Source: Fidelibacterota bacterium
Lineage (GTDB): Bacteria > Fidelibacterota > Marinisomatia > SCGC-AAA003-L08 > D37C17
Direction: 5' to 3'
Length of the DNA stretch: 64,000 bases
Assembly: GCA_002707645.1 (NCBI GenBank)
Contig: PANN01000014.1
Coordinates: 67,338-131,337 of the forward strand
Shown here: in pieces, positions 1 to 8,456 of the stretch
Numbering within the stretch: the first letter of the stretch is position 1
Layout of the letters: each line of letters starts with the position of its first letter
Made by a program: the position numbers and the translations under genes
The notes under the pieces: generated by a model
Databases searched by the model: none
What the model saw: only the letters and a program-made list of their open reading frames with translations
Told to the model about the DNA's origin: nothing

Positions 1-1073
1 ATAATATTGTATTTGGATTATTTTATTCAAACTTGAAAGAATATGATGATCGAAGTGGATATTTTTTTAATGGAGACTATGATTATATGACATCCAGATT
101 CAATATTGATAATAGCGCAGTTTATGCTAAGTATATGAAAGACTTAAATAACAGCATATCAATTGATTTATCTCTAAGGTTAGATAAATATAATACAACA
201 AATGATCTATATTATTTAGCAAGCTATTATGGAAACTCTGGTAATGATGTTCTATCAATTGATGATAGTAATATTGGTTGGGATTTTTTAATAACTAATA
301 AATTATCAAAAAATAATATGCTAACATTTAGTATTTCAAAAGGGTTTAAAACTGCTGGTATCAATCAGTCCCCTAATTTTTCAAATGAAAGATACTACAA
401 AACTGAAGATTGTTTAAACACAGAAATTGGTTATTTATATAAAGATGATAGAATATCTTTTAGAAGTTCACTGTTCTACATGAATAGAAATAATCCCCAA
501 CTAAGATTATTTATTCAAAGGGATATATCAAAACCAACTTATTTTGATTACGCAACTTTCAATGGCTCAGAATCTTATAATTATGGTATTGATGCTAACC
601 TTAATGTTAAAAATAAATCTAATGAAACATTTATCAGTTTAAGCTTACTAAAAAGCAATTTAGGAGTTTTCTATTTCGATGAATCAGGTGATGGAAATGA
701 AACTCAATTTGGCAATAGAGCAGGTGCACATTCCCCAGAGACAAGTATATCAATAGGCAATAAATTTATTATTTCAGACAAATTAAATTTTAATATTGAT
801 GCAAATTACTTAAGTAGTTTTTATTTTGATGAACAAAATTCTCATAAATCAAAAAATAGAACATTATTTAATTCAAGTTTAGCTTATGAAAATAAAATAT
901 ATTCATTTTCATTTTGGATTAAAAATTTATTAGATATCTCTTATGCTACTAGAGGATTTAGTTTTGTTCTTGAACCTGAGACCACTGAGGGATTTACTGG
1001 AGATAAAAAAAATTATAAATCTTTTGGCCCTCGCAGAACAATTGGCCTTACTATAGAATTTTTATTAAAATGA
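1..1073 (+). CDS. TonB-dependent outer-membrane receptor, C-terminal part (5' end outside the window)
   Basis: The reading frame is open to the left edge of the window (frame beginning at base 3), so the TTG at 33 is not the real start; only the end of a larger gene is visible. The translation is a run of alternating short amphipathic strands rich in Asn, Ser and aromatic residues, typical of the barrel of TonB-dependent receptors. It closes with a strand ending GLTIEFLLK, the expected C-terminal aromatic strand for BAM-dependent insertion. Such receptors import siderophores, vitamins or oligomers across the outer membrane using TonB energy. The plug domain and TonB box are not in view, so the substrate cannot be told. 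The stop overlaps the start of the downstream symporter by 4 bases, suggesting coupled uptake across both membranes. Confidence 0.82.
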   Translation, partial: NIVFGLFYSNLKEYDDRSGYFFNGDYDYMTSRFNIDNSAVYAKYMKDLNNSISIDLSLRLDKYNTTNDLYYLASYYGNSGNDVLSIDDSNIGWDFLITNKLSKNNMLTFSISKGFKTAGINQSPNFSNERYYKTEDCLNTEIGYLYKDDRISFRSSLFYMNRNNPQLRLFIQRDISKPTYFDYATFNGSESYNYGIDANLNVKNKSNETFISLSLLKSNLGVFYFDESGDGNETQFGNRAGAHSPETSISIGNKFIISDKLNFNIDANYLSSFYFDEQNSHKSKNRTLFNSSLAYENKIYSFSFWIKNLLDISYATRGFSFVLEPETTEGFTGDKKNYKSFGPRRTIGLTIEFLLK

Positions 1074-2365
1074 TTATAATATATCTATTTATAATTCTCC
1101 TATTTGGATTAATAAAAAATAATTACAATAGTGATGAAGATTTTATATTCTCATCAAGAAAACTGACTCTTCCTGCATTTGTTGCAACCTTTGTAACGAC
1201 CTGGTATGGTGGCATTCTTGAAGTTGGAAGATTTACGTTTGAAAATGGTATTATTACATGGATAATTTTTGGATTTTTTTACTATATAGCAGCGATACTA
1301 TTATTAGTATTTATTGCACCCAAAATTCATAAAAACAATATCAATACAATACCAGGATATTTTCATAGAAATTTTGGATATATACCTGGAGTAATATCTT
1401 CGATAATAATTTTACTATTATCTTCTCCAGCGCCATACTTAATGATATTTGCTTCTATCTTTAACCATGTATATGATATTAATTATATTTATTCAATCTT
1501 CATTGGACTTTTCTTTTCTGTTTCTTATATAATGCTTGGCGGATTTAAGTCAATTATAAGAACAGATAAAATTCAATTTATTCTGATGTATACAGGCTTT
1601 ATCATTATACTAATAAAACTCTATATCAATTTTGGAGGAATATCATTTTTATCGAACAATGCTCCAGATGGACATTTAGAATTTTCCAATAAACTCCCAA
1701 TAGGTTATCTTATATCATGGTTATTTATATCCATGATAACTTTTATCGATCCAAATATTTTCCATAGAGTTTACTCTGCTAAAAATCAAAAAATATTATC
1801 AAAAGGCATTCTATTTTCAATCGTATTTTGGATAATATTTGATTTTTTAACAATATCTACGGGTTTATATGCATCTGCTATTATAAAATCAAGCGATATT
1901 ACATCTTCCCCATACCTTATTCTATCTGATATGATTTTATCTCCTTATTTGCAGGTATTTTTTATTATTTCACTACTTTCAATTGTTATGTCAACCATTG
2001 ATAGCTTTACATTTACATCAGCTATTACGATTGGAAATGAAATTAAAAATAAGAAATCAATGAAGTTTAATACAAAGATAGGGCTATTGATTACGTCAAT
2101 AATAGCTATAGTTATTTGCATATCATTTAATAAAGTTATTGATATATGGTATATTTTTGGTTCTATAGGAGCATCATCACTACTAATACCTTTAATAAAG
2201 ATTATTTTTAATACTGATTATAAGATTAATTATCCAACGATGACATTAATAATGCCCGCAGCTATAGCATCTATATGGATTTATTTAGGGTATCCGTATA
2301 ATGTTGATCCTATATTTCCGGGAATGCTTAGTAGCTTCATTTTAACAAACCATTTCACAAACTAA
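1070..2365 (+). CDS. Sodium:solute symporter (SSS family)
   Basis: A 431-residue, very hydrophobic protein with about a dozen predicted membrane segments. The N-terminal part, with a short first helix, then DEDFIFSSRKL and a TWYGG stretch in the next helix, resembles the SSS family, which includes sodium/pantothenate, proline and sugar symporters. It lies in the inner membrane and should couple sodium entry to uptake of a small solute. It is slightly short for the family, mainly at the C-terminus. The ATG overlaps the TonB receptor stop (ATGA), so the two are probably one operon and may handle the same substrate. The substrate cannot be read from the sequence. Confidence 0.75.
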   Translation: MIIIYLFIILLFGLIKNNYNSDEDFIFSSRKLTLPAFVATFVTTWYGGILEVGRFTFENGIITWIIFGFFYYIAAILLLVFIAPKIHKNNINTIPGYFHRNFGYIPGVISSIIILLLSSPAPYLMIFASIFNHVYDINYIYSIFIGLFFSVSYIMLGGFKSIIRTDKIQFILMYTGFIIILIKLYINFGGISFLSNNAPDGHLEFSNKLPIGYLISWLFISMITFIDPNIFHRVYSAKNQKILSKGILFSIVFWIIFDFLTISTGLYASAIIKSSDITSSPYLILSDMILSPYLQVFFIISLLSIVMSTIDSFTFTSAITIGNEIKNKKSMKFNTKIGLLITSIIAIVICISFNKVIDIWYIFGSIGASSLLIPLIKIIFNTDYKINYPTMTLIMPAAIASIWIYLGYPYNVDPIFPGMLSSFILTNHFTN

Positions 2366-2384
2366 CCTATGTATGATAGGATAC

Positions 2385-3380
2385 TTATCTACCATTCTTA
2401 TCTTTGGTAAATAATACGCTCATAATTTTTGATATCTCATCAGAGCTCTTACTATCTATTGAAGATTTGTACTCCAAAGTATCAACATTACCATCGAGTT
2501 CTTTTATAAATTTACCATTTTTTATATTACTAAGAATGTTCTTTAATTTTCTTTCATATTCATCGTCAATTAGATAATTACCAGATTTAAGCCCACCATA
2601 ACGCGCAGTATCGCTTATTGCACTATAAAGATAATCAAAACCCTTTTCATGGAACAAATCAACAATCATTTTAATCTCATAATAACATACAAACCATGCA
2701 ACAATAGGCGAATATCCATCTTCAAGTAATACTTTAAGTGTTTTCTCTATCATAACAGGAAGTCCGCCAGTTAGCAATGCTTGTTCTCCGAATAAATCCG
2801 TTTCCGTCTCTTCTTTAAATGTTGATAAAAATGAACATGTCTTTGCAGATCCTATAGCTTTACTATATGCTTTTGCAGTATCTAATGCATTACCAGAAAA
2901 ATTTTGCTCAATAGCAAGCAATGCAGGAACTCCCTTGCCTTTTTTATACTCATCTCTTACCATTTGCCCACCTCCACTTGGTGCGACCATTATAACATCA
3001 ACATTTTTTGGAGGCTGAATTAGATTGTATACTATATTATATCCATGAGAAAAAAGAATTGTATCATTCTCATTTAGATGACTTTTAATTTTTGAATTAA
3101 ACACTACAGGGATTGATGCATCTGATACTAAAATACATATTAAATCCGCCCAAAATGATACGCTTTCAATAGAATCATATACGATATTACTCTCTAATGA
3201 TTCTTTTTCTATTGAATCAATACTTCGGACTCCTACTTTTATAGACAGTCCAGAATCTCTTAAATTTAATGCTTGAGCTCTGCCTTGATTACCATATCCG
3301 ATAATACCTATTTTTTTATTTTTAATTATATTTAAAGAAATATCCTTATCAAAAAAAATTGGATTGTTTTTCTTTGTCAT
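2385..3380 (-). CDS. Ketol-acid reductoisomerase homologue with altered active site
   Basis: 331 residues, full length for class I ketol-acid reductoisomerase (IlvC), the NADPH enzyme of branched-chain amino acid synthesis. The N-terminal Rossmann fold is clear (IGIIGYGNQGRAQALNLRDSG, residues 24-44), as are the SHGYN segment (H112) and the helical C-terminal domain with the TDLFGEQ motif (D195, E199). Several residues that are nearly invariant in IlvC differ. The catalytic Lys of VAPKGPGH is Ser135, the following His is Gln139, and the Mg-binding Glu of FECLHE is Val231 (E235 is kept). The Glu of the SNTAEYG motif is Arg260. No other ilv or leu gene is nearby. The fold is secure, but the classical reaction is doubtful, so no symbol is given. 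The start abuts the YhbY stop (TAATG). Confidence 0.72.
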   Translation of the reverse strand: MTKKNNPIFFDKDISLNIIKNKKIGIIGYGNQGRAQALNLRDSGLSIKVGVRSIDSIEKESLESNIVYDSIESVSFWADLICILVSDASIPVVFNSKIKSHLNENDTILFSHGYNIVYNLIQPPKNVDVIMVAPSGGGQMVRDEYKKGKGVPALLAIEQNFSGNALDTAKAYSKAIGSAKTCSFLSTFKEETETDLFGEQALLTGGLPVMIEKTLKVLLEDGYSPIVAWFVCYYEIKMIVDLFHEKGFDYLYSAISDTARYGGLKSGNYLIDDEYERKLKNILSNIKNGKFIKELDGNVDTLEYKSSIDSKSSDEISKIMSVLFTKDKNGR

Positions 3381-3670
3381 TAAAGTTTAATCTTTTGTTT
3401 GTCTTTATCTTTATTCTGGCGAAACAGGATCATTGTTCTACCTATACAACCAGCTATTTCACATTTTAAATTATCTACAACCAATGATTTTCTTTCATCT
3501 GTAATTTTTCCTTCGTGAAATTTGATTTTAATAAGCTCATTAGTATTTAATGATTCATCAATTGAATTTAATACTCCCTTATTAACTTCATTCTTACCAA
3601 TTAAAATTTGAGGCTTTATGTAATGAGCTTTTGCTCTTAAAGATTTTCTCTGATTAGATGTTAATTTCAT
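3380..3670 (-). CDS. yhbY: YhbY / CRS1-YhbY-domain RNA-binding protein
   Basis: A 96-residue protein made almost entirely of one CRM (CRS1-YhbY) domain. It opens with LTSNQRKSLRAKAHYIKPQILIG, the usual beginning of YhbY, and ends with the GxxG loop GCIGRTMILFR typical of this KH-like RNA-binding fold. Bacterial YhbY associates with pre-50S ribosomal particles and is thought to help large-subunit assembly. It lies between the secreted dockerin protein, one base upstream, and the reductoisomerase homologue, whose ATG overlaps its stop by one base. The three genes therefore probably share a transcript, though no functional link is evident. Confidence 0.88.
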   Translation of the reverse strand: MKLTSNQRKSLRAKAHYIKPQILIGKNEVNKGVLNSIDESLNTNELIKIKFHEGKITDERKSLVVDNLKCEIAGCIGRTMILFRQNKDKDKQKIKL

Positions 3671-3671
3671 A

Positions 3672-5789
3672 TTAATTCTCTATAATTATATTAAGTAAAT
3701 TTACTATATCTTGAACAGTTATTAACTGATCATTATTAAAATCTATAATTTCAAACTGATCATCTGATGGTGTATACTCTCCAAGTATTATATTAACAAC
3801 AATAACGACATCAACAACATTAACACTACCATCAAAATTAACATCTCCAAATTGTGCTTCAATATTAATAATTTCTAGTTTAAAATCATCTAATGCAGCT
3901 TCTACTAGAGAACCCCCAGAACCAACATCACCATCATTTAAAAGATCTGATGCTATGTATCTAAATTGAACTGCATCTGATAAATCAATATAATTAGACA
4001 AAACAAAACGTCTTTCATGCCATTTATTCATAGAAATAGAAGTATATTCTAGATCAACCCAATTTACACCTCCATCTGATGACGCTTGTACATTCCAGAT
4101 ATCATTTCCAGGATTATTTCCAAAATCATTGGTATACCATCTCCAATAGGATAAAAGGACATGAGGATACTGCTCTAAATTATATATATCTGAGTATAAA
4201 ATAGTTTCTCCACCATCAATATCACCATTACCTGGTTGATCAACATCATAATTACCAGTAACAAAACATTTATCACCATTTTCAGAGTAATCTTCATTTG
4301 TTTGTACAATAAAATCAAGATTAGCAAATCCACCTTGAAGTGATGTACCAAATGGAATTCCCTGCTCCCACTCACCTTCAGTGGCTGTAGATTCAACAGT
4401 CCAGTTATTTTCCCCTTCAAAATCCTGAAATACAATATCAATTAAATCTCCATAAATAAAGGATATACTTTCTTCGATTTGAGGATAATTAGAGCTTTGA
4501 CCAATGCTATTTGTTGCAGTGATATAATAATAAACAATCACATTAGATTGATCAAATGTCATAATTGCTTCGTATCTATTATCATTAACAATGTTCATAT
4601 TTGCATCATCCCAATTAATGTTATCCAAGCTATAATGCAATATTACATCTTCAATGCTTCCATCAAAACTATCAACATATGCTATAAATGGAACGTAAGG
4701 ACTATCATCTAATGATATATCTTGCACATCTTCATGAATAATACTAATTCCTCCAACAGATAATACAAACAAACCAAGCTCTCTATCGCTAGATATTATA
4801 TTACCGCTTGGTAGATAAGGATATACACCCCAATTACTAACATAAAGACCTTCAATATCACTAAAATCATAATAAGCGATCTCTTCTAATTCATAAGGAT
4901 TAGAAACATCTACAATTCTAGTTCCATCAGCGTAATAAGATATATAGAGATTATTTGTACCTGGTTTAATATACAAATTATGAGCGCTATGCTCTTCACC
5001 TTGAGGGGTTTGATATTCATCAATAAGATTTATATTATTATAATCAGAAATATCCCAAGCCTTGATATGACCACCTAGATTTTCATCTCCTGTAAATAAA
5101 TAATTCTCATCTTCTGATATTGCAACATCATGTGTGCTTATGCCATCTGTTCCAGTAAAGTGAGATATTATAGTTGTTGGATTTGATCTATCAGAGACAT
5201 CTATTATTCTAAAGTACCCTACATAAATTGAAGCACAATATAACTTATCATTGTACACCTCTATATCATGACAATATCCAGCTTGCGAACTTGTTTCATT
5301 TTCTAAATTCCAAGTTCCAACTAGATTTGGATTAGCAGGATCTTCTAAATCATAAATCCATATATCATTCTCATCTGCTCCAACAACATACAGATAACCA
5401 TCTGAATCAATATAAATATTATGGGATGTTAAAAAATCAAATACAGTATTTACCAAAACAGGCTGGTCAGGATTATCAACACTGACTATTTTGACACCAT
5501 CCTCTGCTTCCGTGCCTATATACACATGTCTATCCCAATACTTTAAGTCTCTCCAGGTACTACTTGAGCCTTCAATAATTTCAATTTGAAAAGGATTATA
5601 AGGATCGGTTATATCTACAATTGCAGCCCCACTTTGCAATCCAATAACAGCAAACTCTCTTTCATCTTGATAAAAACCAGTTATATCATTACAAGTTTGA
5701 TTAAAAGATAGATTTGAAAGTAACTGCATATTGTAGCCATCGCTAAAACAATATGAAATAAAAATAACTATAAATAATGATTTCTTCAT
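3672..5789 (-). CDS. Secreted choice-of-anchor-B / LVIVD beta-propeller protein with C-terminal dockerin repeats
   Basis: 705 residues with an N-terminal signal peptide (MKKSLFIVIFISYCFSDG). Residues of about 20-360 hold repeated units of the type VDITDPYNP, VSVDNPDQP, YDLEDPANP, IDVSDRSNP and WDISDYNN, the LVIVD/choice-of-anchor-B beta-propeller pattern. A beta-sandwich-like middle follows. The last 60 residues carry two EF-hand-like dockerin repeats (GDVNFDGSVNVVDVV and DFNNDQLITVQDIV). Similar C-termini are common in Marinimicrobia secreted proteins and need not mean a cellulosome. The protein is probably exported and held at the cell surface or released. Its ligand is unknown. It is the first gene of the leftward unit that continues into yhbY. 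Confidence 0.82.
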   Translation of the reverse strand: MKKSLFIVIFISYCFSDGYNMQLLSNLSFNQTCNDITGFYQDEREFAVIGLQSGAAIVDITDPYNPFQIEIIEGSSSTWRDLKYWDRHVYIGTEAEDGVKIVSVDNPDQPVLVNTVFDFLTSHNIYIDSDGYLYVVGADENDIWIYDLEDPANPNLVGTWNLENETSSQAGYCHDIEVYNDKLYCASIYVGYFRIIDVSDRSNPTTIISHFTGTDGISTHDVAISEDENYLFTGDENLGGHIKAWDISDYNNINLIDEYQTPQGEEHSAHNLYIKPGTNNLYISYYADGTRIVDVSNPYELEEIAYYDFSDIEGLYVSNWGVYPYLPSGNIISSDRELGLFVLSVGGISIIHEDVQDISLDDSPYVPFIAYVDSFDGSIEDVILHYSLDNINWDDANMNIVNDNRYEAIMTFDQSNVIVYYYITATNSIGQSSNYPQIEESISFIYGDLIDIVFQDFEGENNWTVESTATEGEWEQGIPFGTSLQGGFANLDFIVQTNEDYSENGDKCFVTGNYDVDQPGNGDIDGGETILYSDIYNLEQYPHVLLSYWRWYTNDFGNNPGNDIWNVQASSDGGVNWVDLEYTSISMNKWHERRFVLSNYIDLSDAVQFRYIASDLLNDGDVGSGGSLVEAALDDFKLEIINIEAQFGDVNFDGSVNVVDVVIVVNIILGEYTPSDDQFEIIDFNNDQLITVQDIVNLLNIIIEN

Positions 5790-5938
5790 TTCTCTAAGTA
5801 TAATTTATAAAAGAATCTATCCTATTTTCATGTGAAAATCTGTAACAAGTTTAAATAAATGTGATATTAATCAAAAAAATATCATTTATTAATACTTAAA
5901 ATACAAATGTAAGTATAGAATACTTGTTTTATATCTTA

Positions 5939-6010
5939 CCAATAAAGTCTCAAATTGGCCTTGATGACAAAGAATAAACCCCCGATATTTTATTGGGGGT
6001 TTGTTTTTTT
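5939..6010 (+). ncRNA. Candidate small RNA or terminated leader upstream of mdh
   Basis: Rightward transcription must end at the terminator at 5976-6010, yet no rightward gene lies between the dockerin protein gene and this point. The stretch just before it can form a hairpin (CCAAT 5939-5943 with ATTGG 5954-5958). The segment therefore looks like a short RNA with a 5' hairpin and a terminator hairpin, or an attenuated leader of mdh. It matches no riboswitch class I recognise. The 5' end is a guess. Confidence 0.35.
5976..6010 (+). terminator. Intrinsic terminator with no protein gene in front
   Basis: An eight-base perfect stem (AAACCCCC with GGGGGTTT) around an 11-base AT loop is followed by G and seven T. 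The T-tract follows only in the rightward direction, so it acts on + strand transcripts entering the mdh leader. Confidence 0.8.
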
Positions 6011-6092
6011 AGTACTTTTTAAAAATACCCTACTAATAAAAGCTAAATATCATTAATTTATTATATAATTTTTAAACTTTATTGGAGATATA

Positions 6093-7028
6093 ATGCACAG
6101 AAAAAAAATATCCTTAATTGGTGGTGGTCAAATCGGTGGTAACCTAGCCTTATTAGCTGCTCAAAAAGAACTTGGTGATATCGTTATCTATGATATTCCA
6201 AATGCTGAGGGCATGATTAAAGGCAAAGCTCTTGATATTTCACAATTAACTCCAATGGATGGATATGATGCTAATATCAAAGGAAGTTCTAACCCTGAAG
6301 ATATTAAAGATTCTGATGTTATTATTATTACTGCTGGAATTCCTAGAAAACCTGGGATGAACAGAGAAGATTTACTGGATATAAATATTAAAATTATTAC
6401 AGATGTTGCAAATAATGTTAAAAAATATGCTCCAAACGCATTTGTTATTGTTTTATCAAATCCTCTCGATGCTATTGTTTATTCATTTTATAAAGTATCG
6501 GGATTTTCTAAAAATAAAGTTATAGGTATGGCTGGTGTGTTAGATAGCACAAGATTTAAAACATTTTTAGCAATGGAATTAGGCTATTCAACACAAGATG
6601 TTAATTGTATGGTTTTAGGCGGCCATGGTGATACAATGGTACCAATTACTAGACTTGCAACAATTGGAGGTATACCAGCTGAAGAAGTTATATCTAAAGA
6701 TAAATTAGACGCTATTGTTGAAAGAACACGCTTTGGTGGCGGTGAACTAGTTAAATTGTTTGGTAATGGTTCGGCTTATTATGCTCCTGCTGCATCTGCT
6801 ATTGAGATGGCTGAGTCATACCTTAAAGATAAAAAACGTGTCCTGCCATGTGCAGCATTATGTGAAGGAGAGTTTGATGTAGATGGATATTTTATTGGTG
6901 TGCCAACTGTCATTGGTTCAAATGGTATTGAAAAAATATTAGAATTTAAATTACTTGATAGTGAAAAAAAGGAATTAGAAAATACATTAAATGCTGTTAA
7001 ACAAACTGTTAAAGAAACAGGTTTATAA
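6093..7028 (+). CDS. mdh: Malate dehydrogenase
   Basis: 311 residues, normal for the LDH-like malate dehydrogenase family (malate to oxaloacetate with NAD, TCA cycle, cytoplasm). The NAD-binding GGGQIGG is at residues 10-16, with an acidic Asp34 after the second strand that favours NAD. The substrate loop RKPGMNR has Arg85 and Arg91, with Arg rather than Gln at 85 pointing to malate instead of lactate. Arg154 completes the substrate site, and the catalytic pair is Asp151 and His178 (GGHGD). The ATG follows TTGGAGATATA, a good ribosome binding site. The terminator about 80 bases upstream may make its expression conditional. The alanine/glycine symporter follows 9 bases later. Confidence 0.95.
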   Translation: MHRKKISLIGGGQIGGNLALLAAQKELGDIVIYDIPNAEGMIKGKALDISQLTPMDGYDANIKGSSNPEDIKDSDVIIITAGIPRKPGMNREDLLDINIKIITDVANNVKKYAPNAFVIVLSNPLDAIVYSFYKVSGFSKNKVIGMAGVLDSTRFKTFLAMELGYSTQDVNCMVLGGHGDTMVPITRLATIGGIPAEEVISKDKLDAIVERTRFGGGELVKLFGNGSAYYAPAASAIEMAESYLKDKKRVLPCAALCEGEFDVDGYFIGVPTVIGSNGIEKILEFKLLDSEKKELENTLNAVKQTVKETGL

Positions 7029-7037
7029 GGAGAAATA

Positions 7038-8456
7038 ATGAGTTTTTTAGATCAAATAAATGAGTTTTTTGGAATTTTTGTTGGATATTTAGCTCCCGTA
7101 TTATTTTATTCTATTAATGGTTTTCCTTTAATAGTTATCGTTTTATTGACAGGTGGAATTGTATTTACATTATATTTCAGATTTATAAATATAAGGGGTT
7201 TTAGCCATTCAATAGATATTATCAAGGGTAAGTATGACAATCCAGATGATACTGGACAAATAAGTCATTTTCAAGCTCTCACATCAGCTTTATCAGCAAC
7301 CATAGGACTTGGTAATATAGCAGGTGTTGCTGTTGCAGTATCACTTGGTGGTCCTGGAGCAGTATTTTGGATGGTCTTTATCGCCTTTTTTAGCATGTCA
7401 GCAAAATTTGTTTCTTGTACATTAGGACAATTATACAGACAAGTAAATGATGATGGTTCTGTAAGTGGTGGACCAATGTACTACTTAGATAAAGGTTTAA
7501 AAGAAAAAGGATTTGGTACGCTAGGTAAAATTCTTGGTGGAATGTATGCTATCTTTATTATTGGTGGCGCATTTGGCGGTGGAAATATGTTTCAAGCAAA
7601 CCAATCCTACGAACTATTTGGAAAGCTAATTGGACTACCAAATTATTTATATGGTATACTATTAGCCATTCTTGTTGGAACAGTAATTGTTGGTGGTATT
7701 AAAAGGATTGGTCAAACAACTGAAAAAATTGTTCCACTGATGGTAGTATTATATGTTGGAGCATCTTTATTTGTTATTATAACAAACATAGATAAGCTTC
7801 CAGGTGTACTTTCTTCAATACTTAGTCAAGCCTTTTCACCTGACGCTGCTTATGGTGGATTTATTGGTGCTCTTGTAACTGGTATTAAACGTGCTGTTTT
7901 TAGTAATGAGGGCGGTGTTGGTTCTGCTTCAATTGCCCATTCTGCAGCTAAGACTGATGAGCCTGTTCGTGAAGGTATTGTTGCTATGATTGGTCCATTT
8001 ATAGATACCATAGTAGTATGCTTCATGACAGCTTCAGTTATATTAATTACCGCAGATATAAACCCTCTTTACCAAGTTGGTGGAGGCATTAATGGAGCTG
8101 AACTAACCTCTGCAGCATTTGGAAGTGTTATTTCGTGGTTCCCTTACATCTTATCAATAGTTGTATTTCTATTTTCATTTAGCACAATGATATCATGGTA
8201 CTATTATGGAGATAAAGGCTGGAAATACTTATTTGGATCATCAACTATTAAAATATACCAAGCAATGTATCTTGGTTGTGTTGTACTTGGCGCTGTTGCT
8301 TCACTTGGCAATGTAATTGATTTCTCAGATATGATGATATTATCATGTGGTTTTCCAAATATTATAGGATGCATGTTCCTATTACCTCTTTTAAGCACTA
8401 AGCTTGAAGAGTATTGGCTGCGCTATAAATCTGGTCAATTTAAAACATACAAATAA
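7038..8456 (+). CDS. Alanine/glycine:sodium symporter (AGCS family)
   Basis: 472 residues with about ten membrane helices. The family hallmark lies near residues 85-110 (SATIGLGNIAGVAVAVSLGG), and the later GGIKRIGQTTEKIVP and FSNEGGVGSASIAHSAAKTDEPVREG segments are also diagnostic. AGCS proteins carry Ala or Gly with sodium into the cytoplasm. The start has a clear AAGGAGAA binding site overlapping the mdh stop region, so it should be co-expressed with mdh. The TAA stop is followed directly, in the same frame, by the TTG start of the inositol monophosphatase. Confidence 0.92.
   Translation: MSFLDQINEFFGIFVGYLAPVLFYSINGFPLIVIVLLTGGIVFTLYFRFINIRGFSHSIDIIKGKYDNPDDTGQISHFQALTSALSATIGLGNIAGVAVAVSLGGPGAVFWMVFIAFFSMSAKFVSCTLGQLYRQVNDDGSVSGGPMYYLDKGLKEKGFGTLGKILGGMYAIFIIGGAFGGGNMFQANQSYELFGKLIGLPNYLYGILLAILVGTVIVGGIKRIGQTTEKIVPLMVVLYVGASLFVIITNIDKLPGVLSSILSQAFSPDAAYGGFIGALVTGIKRAVFSNEGGVGSASIAHSAAKTDEPVREGIVAMIGPFIDTIVVCFMTASVILITADINPLYQVGGGINGAELTSAAFGSVISWFPYILSIVVFLFSFSTMISWYYYGDKGWKYLFGSSTIKIYQAMYLGCVVLGAVASLGNVIDFSDMMILSCGFPNIIGCMFLLPLLSTKLEEYWLRYKSGQFKTYK

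Larger units (their letters stand above)
5790..6092. other. 303-base divergent intergenic region
   Basis: This is the longest stretch without a gene. It separates the leftward dockerin protein gene from rightward mdh and must hold promoters for both. Visible structure includes a 15-base palindrome AAGTATAGAATACTT at 5911-5925 with a related AATACTT at 5891-5897. There is also a 5-bp hairpin (CCAAT/ATTGG) at 5939-5958 and a strong intrinsic terminator at 5976-6010. A TATAAT hexamer at 6064-6069 and a GGAGA ribosome binding site lie just before mdh, but I see no convincing -35 partner for the TATAAT. Confidence 0.6.

Noticed and set aside
4175-4712. Reading frames of 77-88 codons inside the LVIVD protein gene
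   Set aside because: They lie within a conserved gene in other frames, with biased low-complexity translations.
5964-6056. A 30-codon reading frame (MTKNKPPIFYWG...) upstream of mdh, possible leader peptide
   Set aside because: It has no ribosome binding site and runs straight through the terminator stem; its composition is explained by the hairpin.
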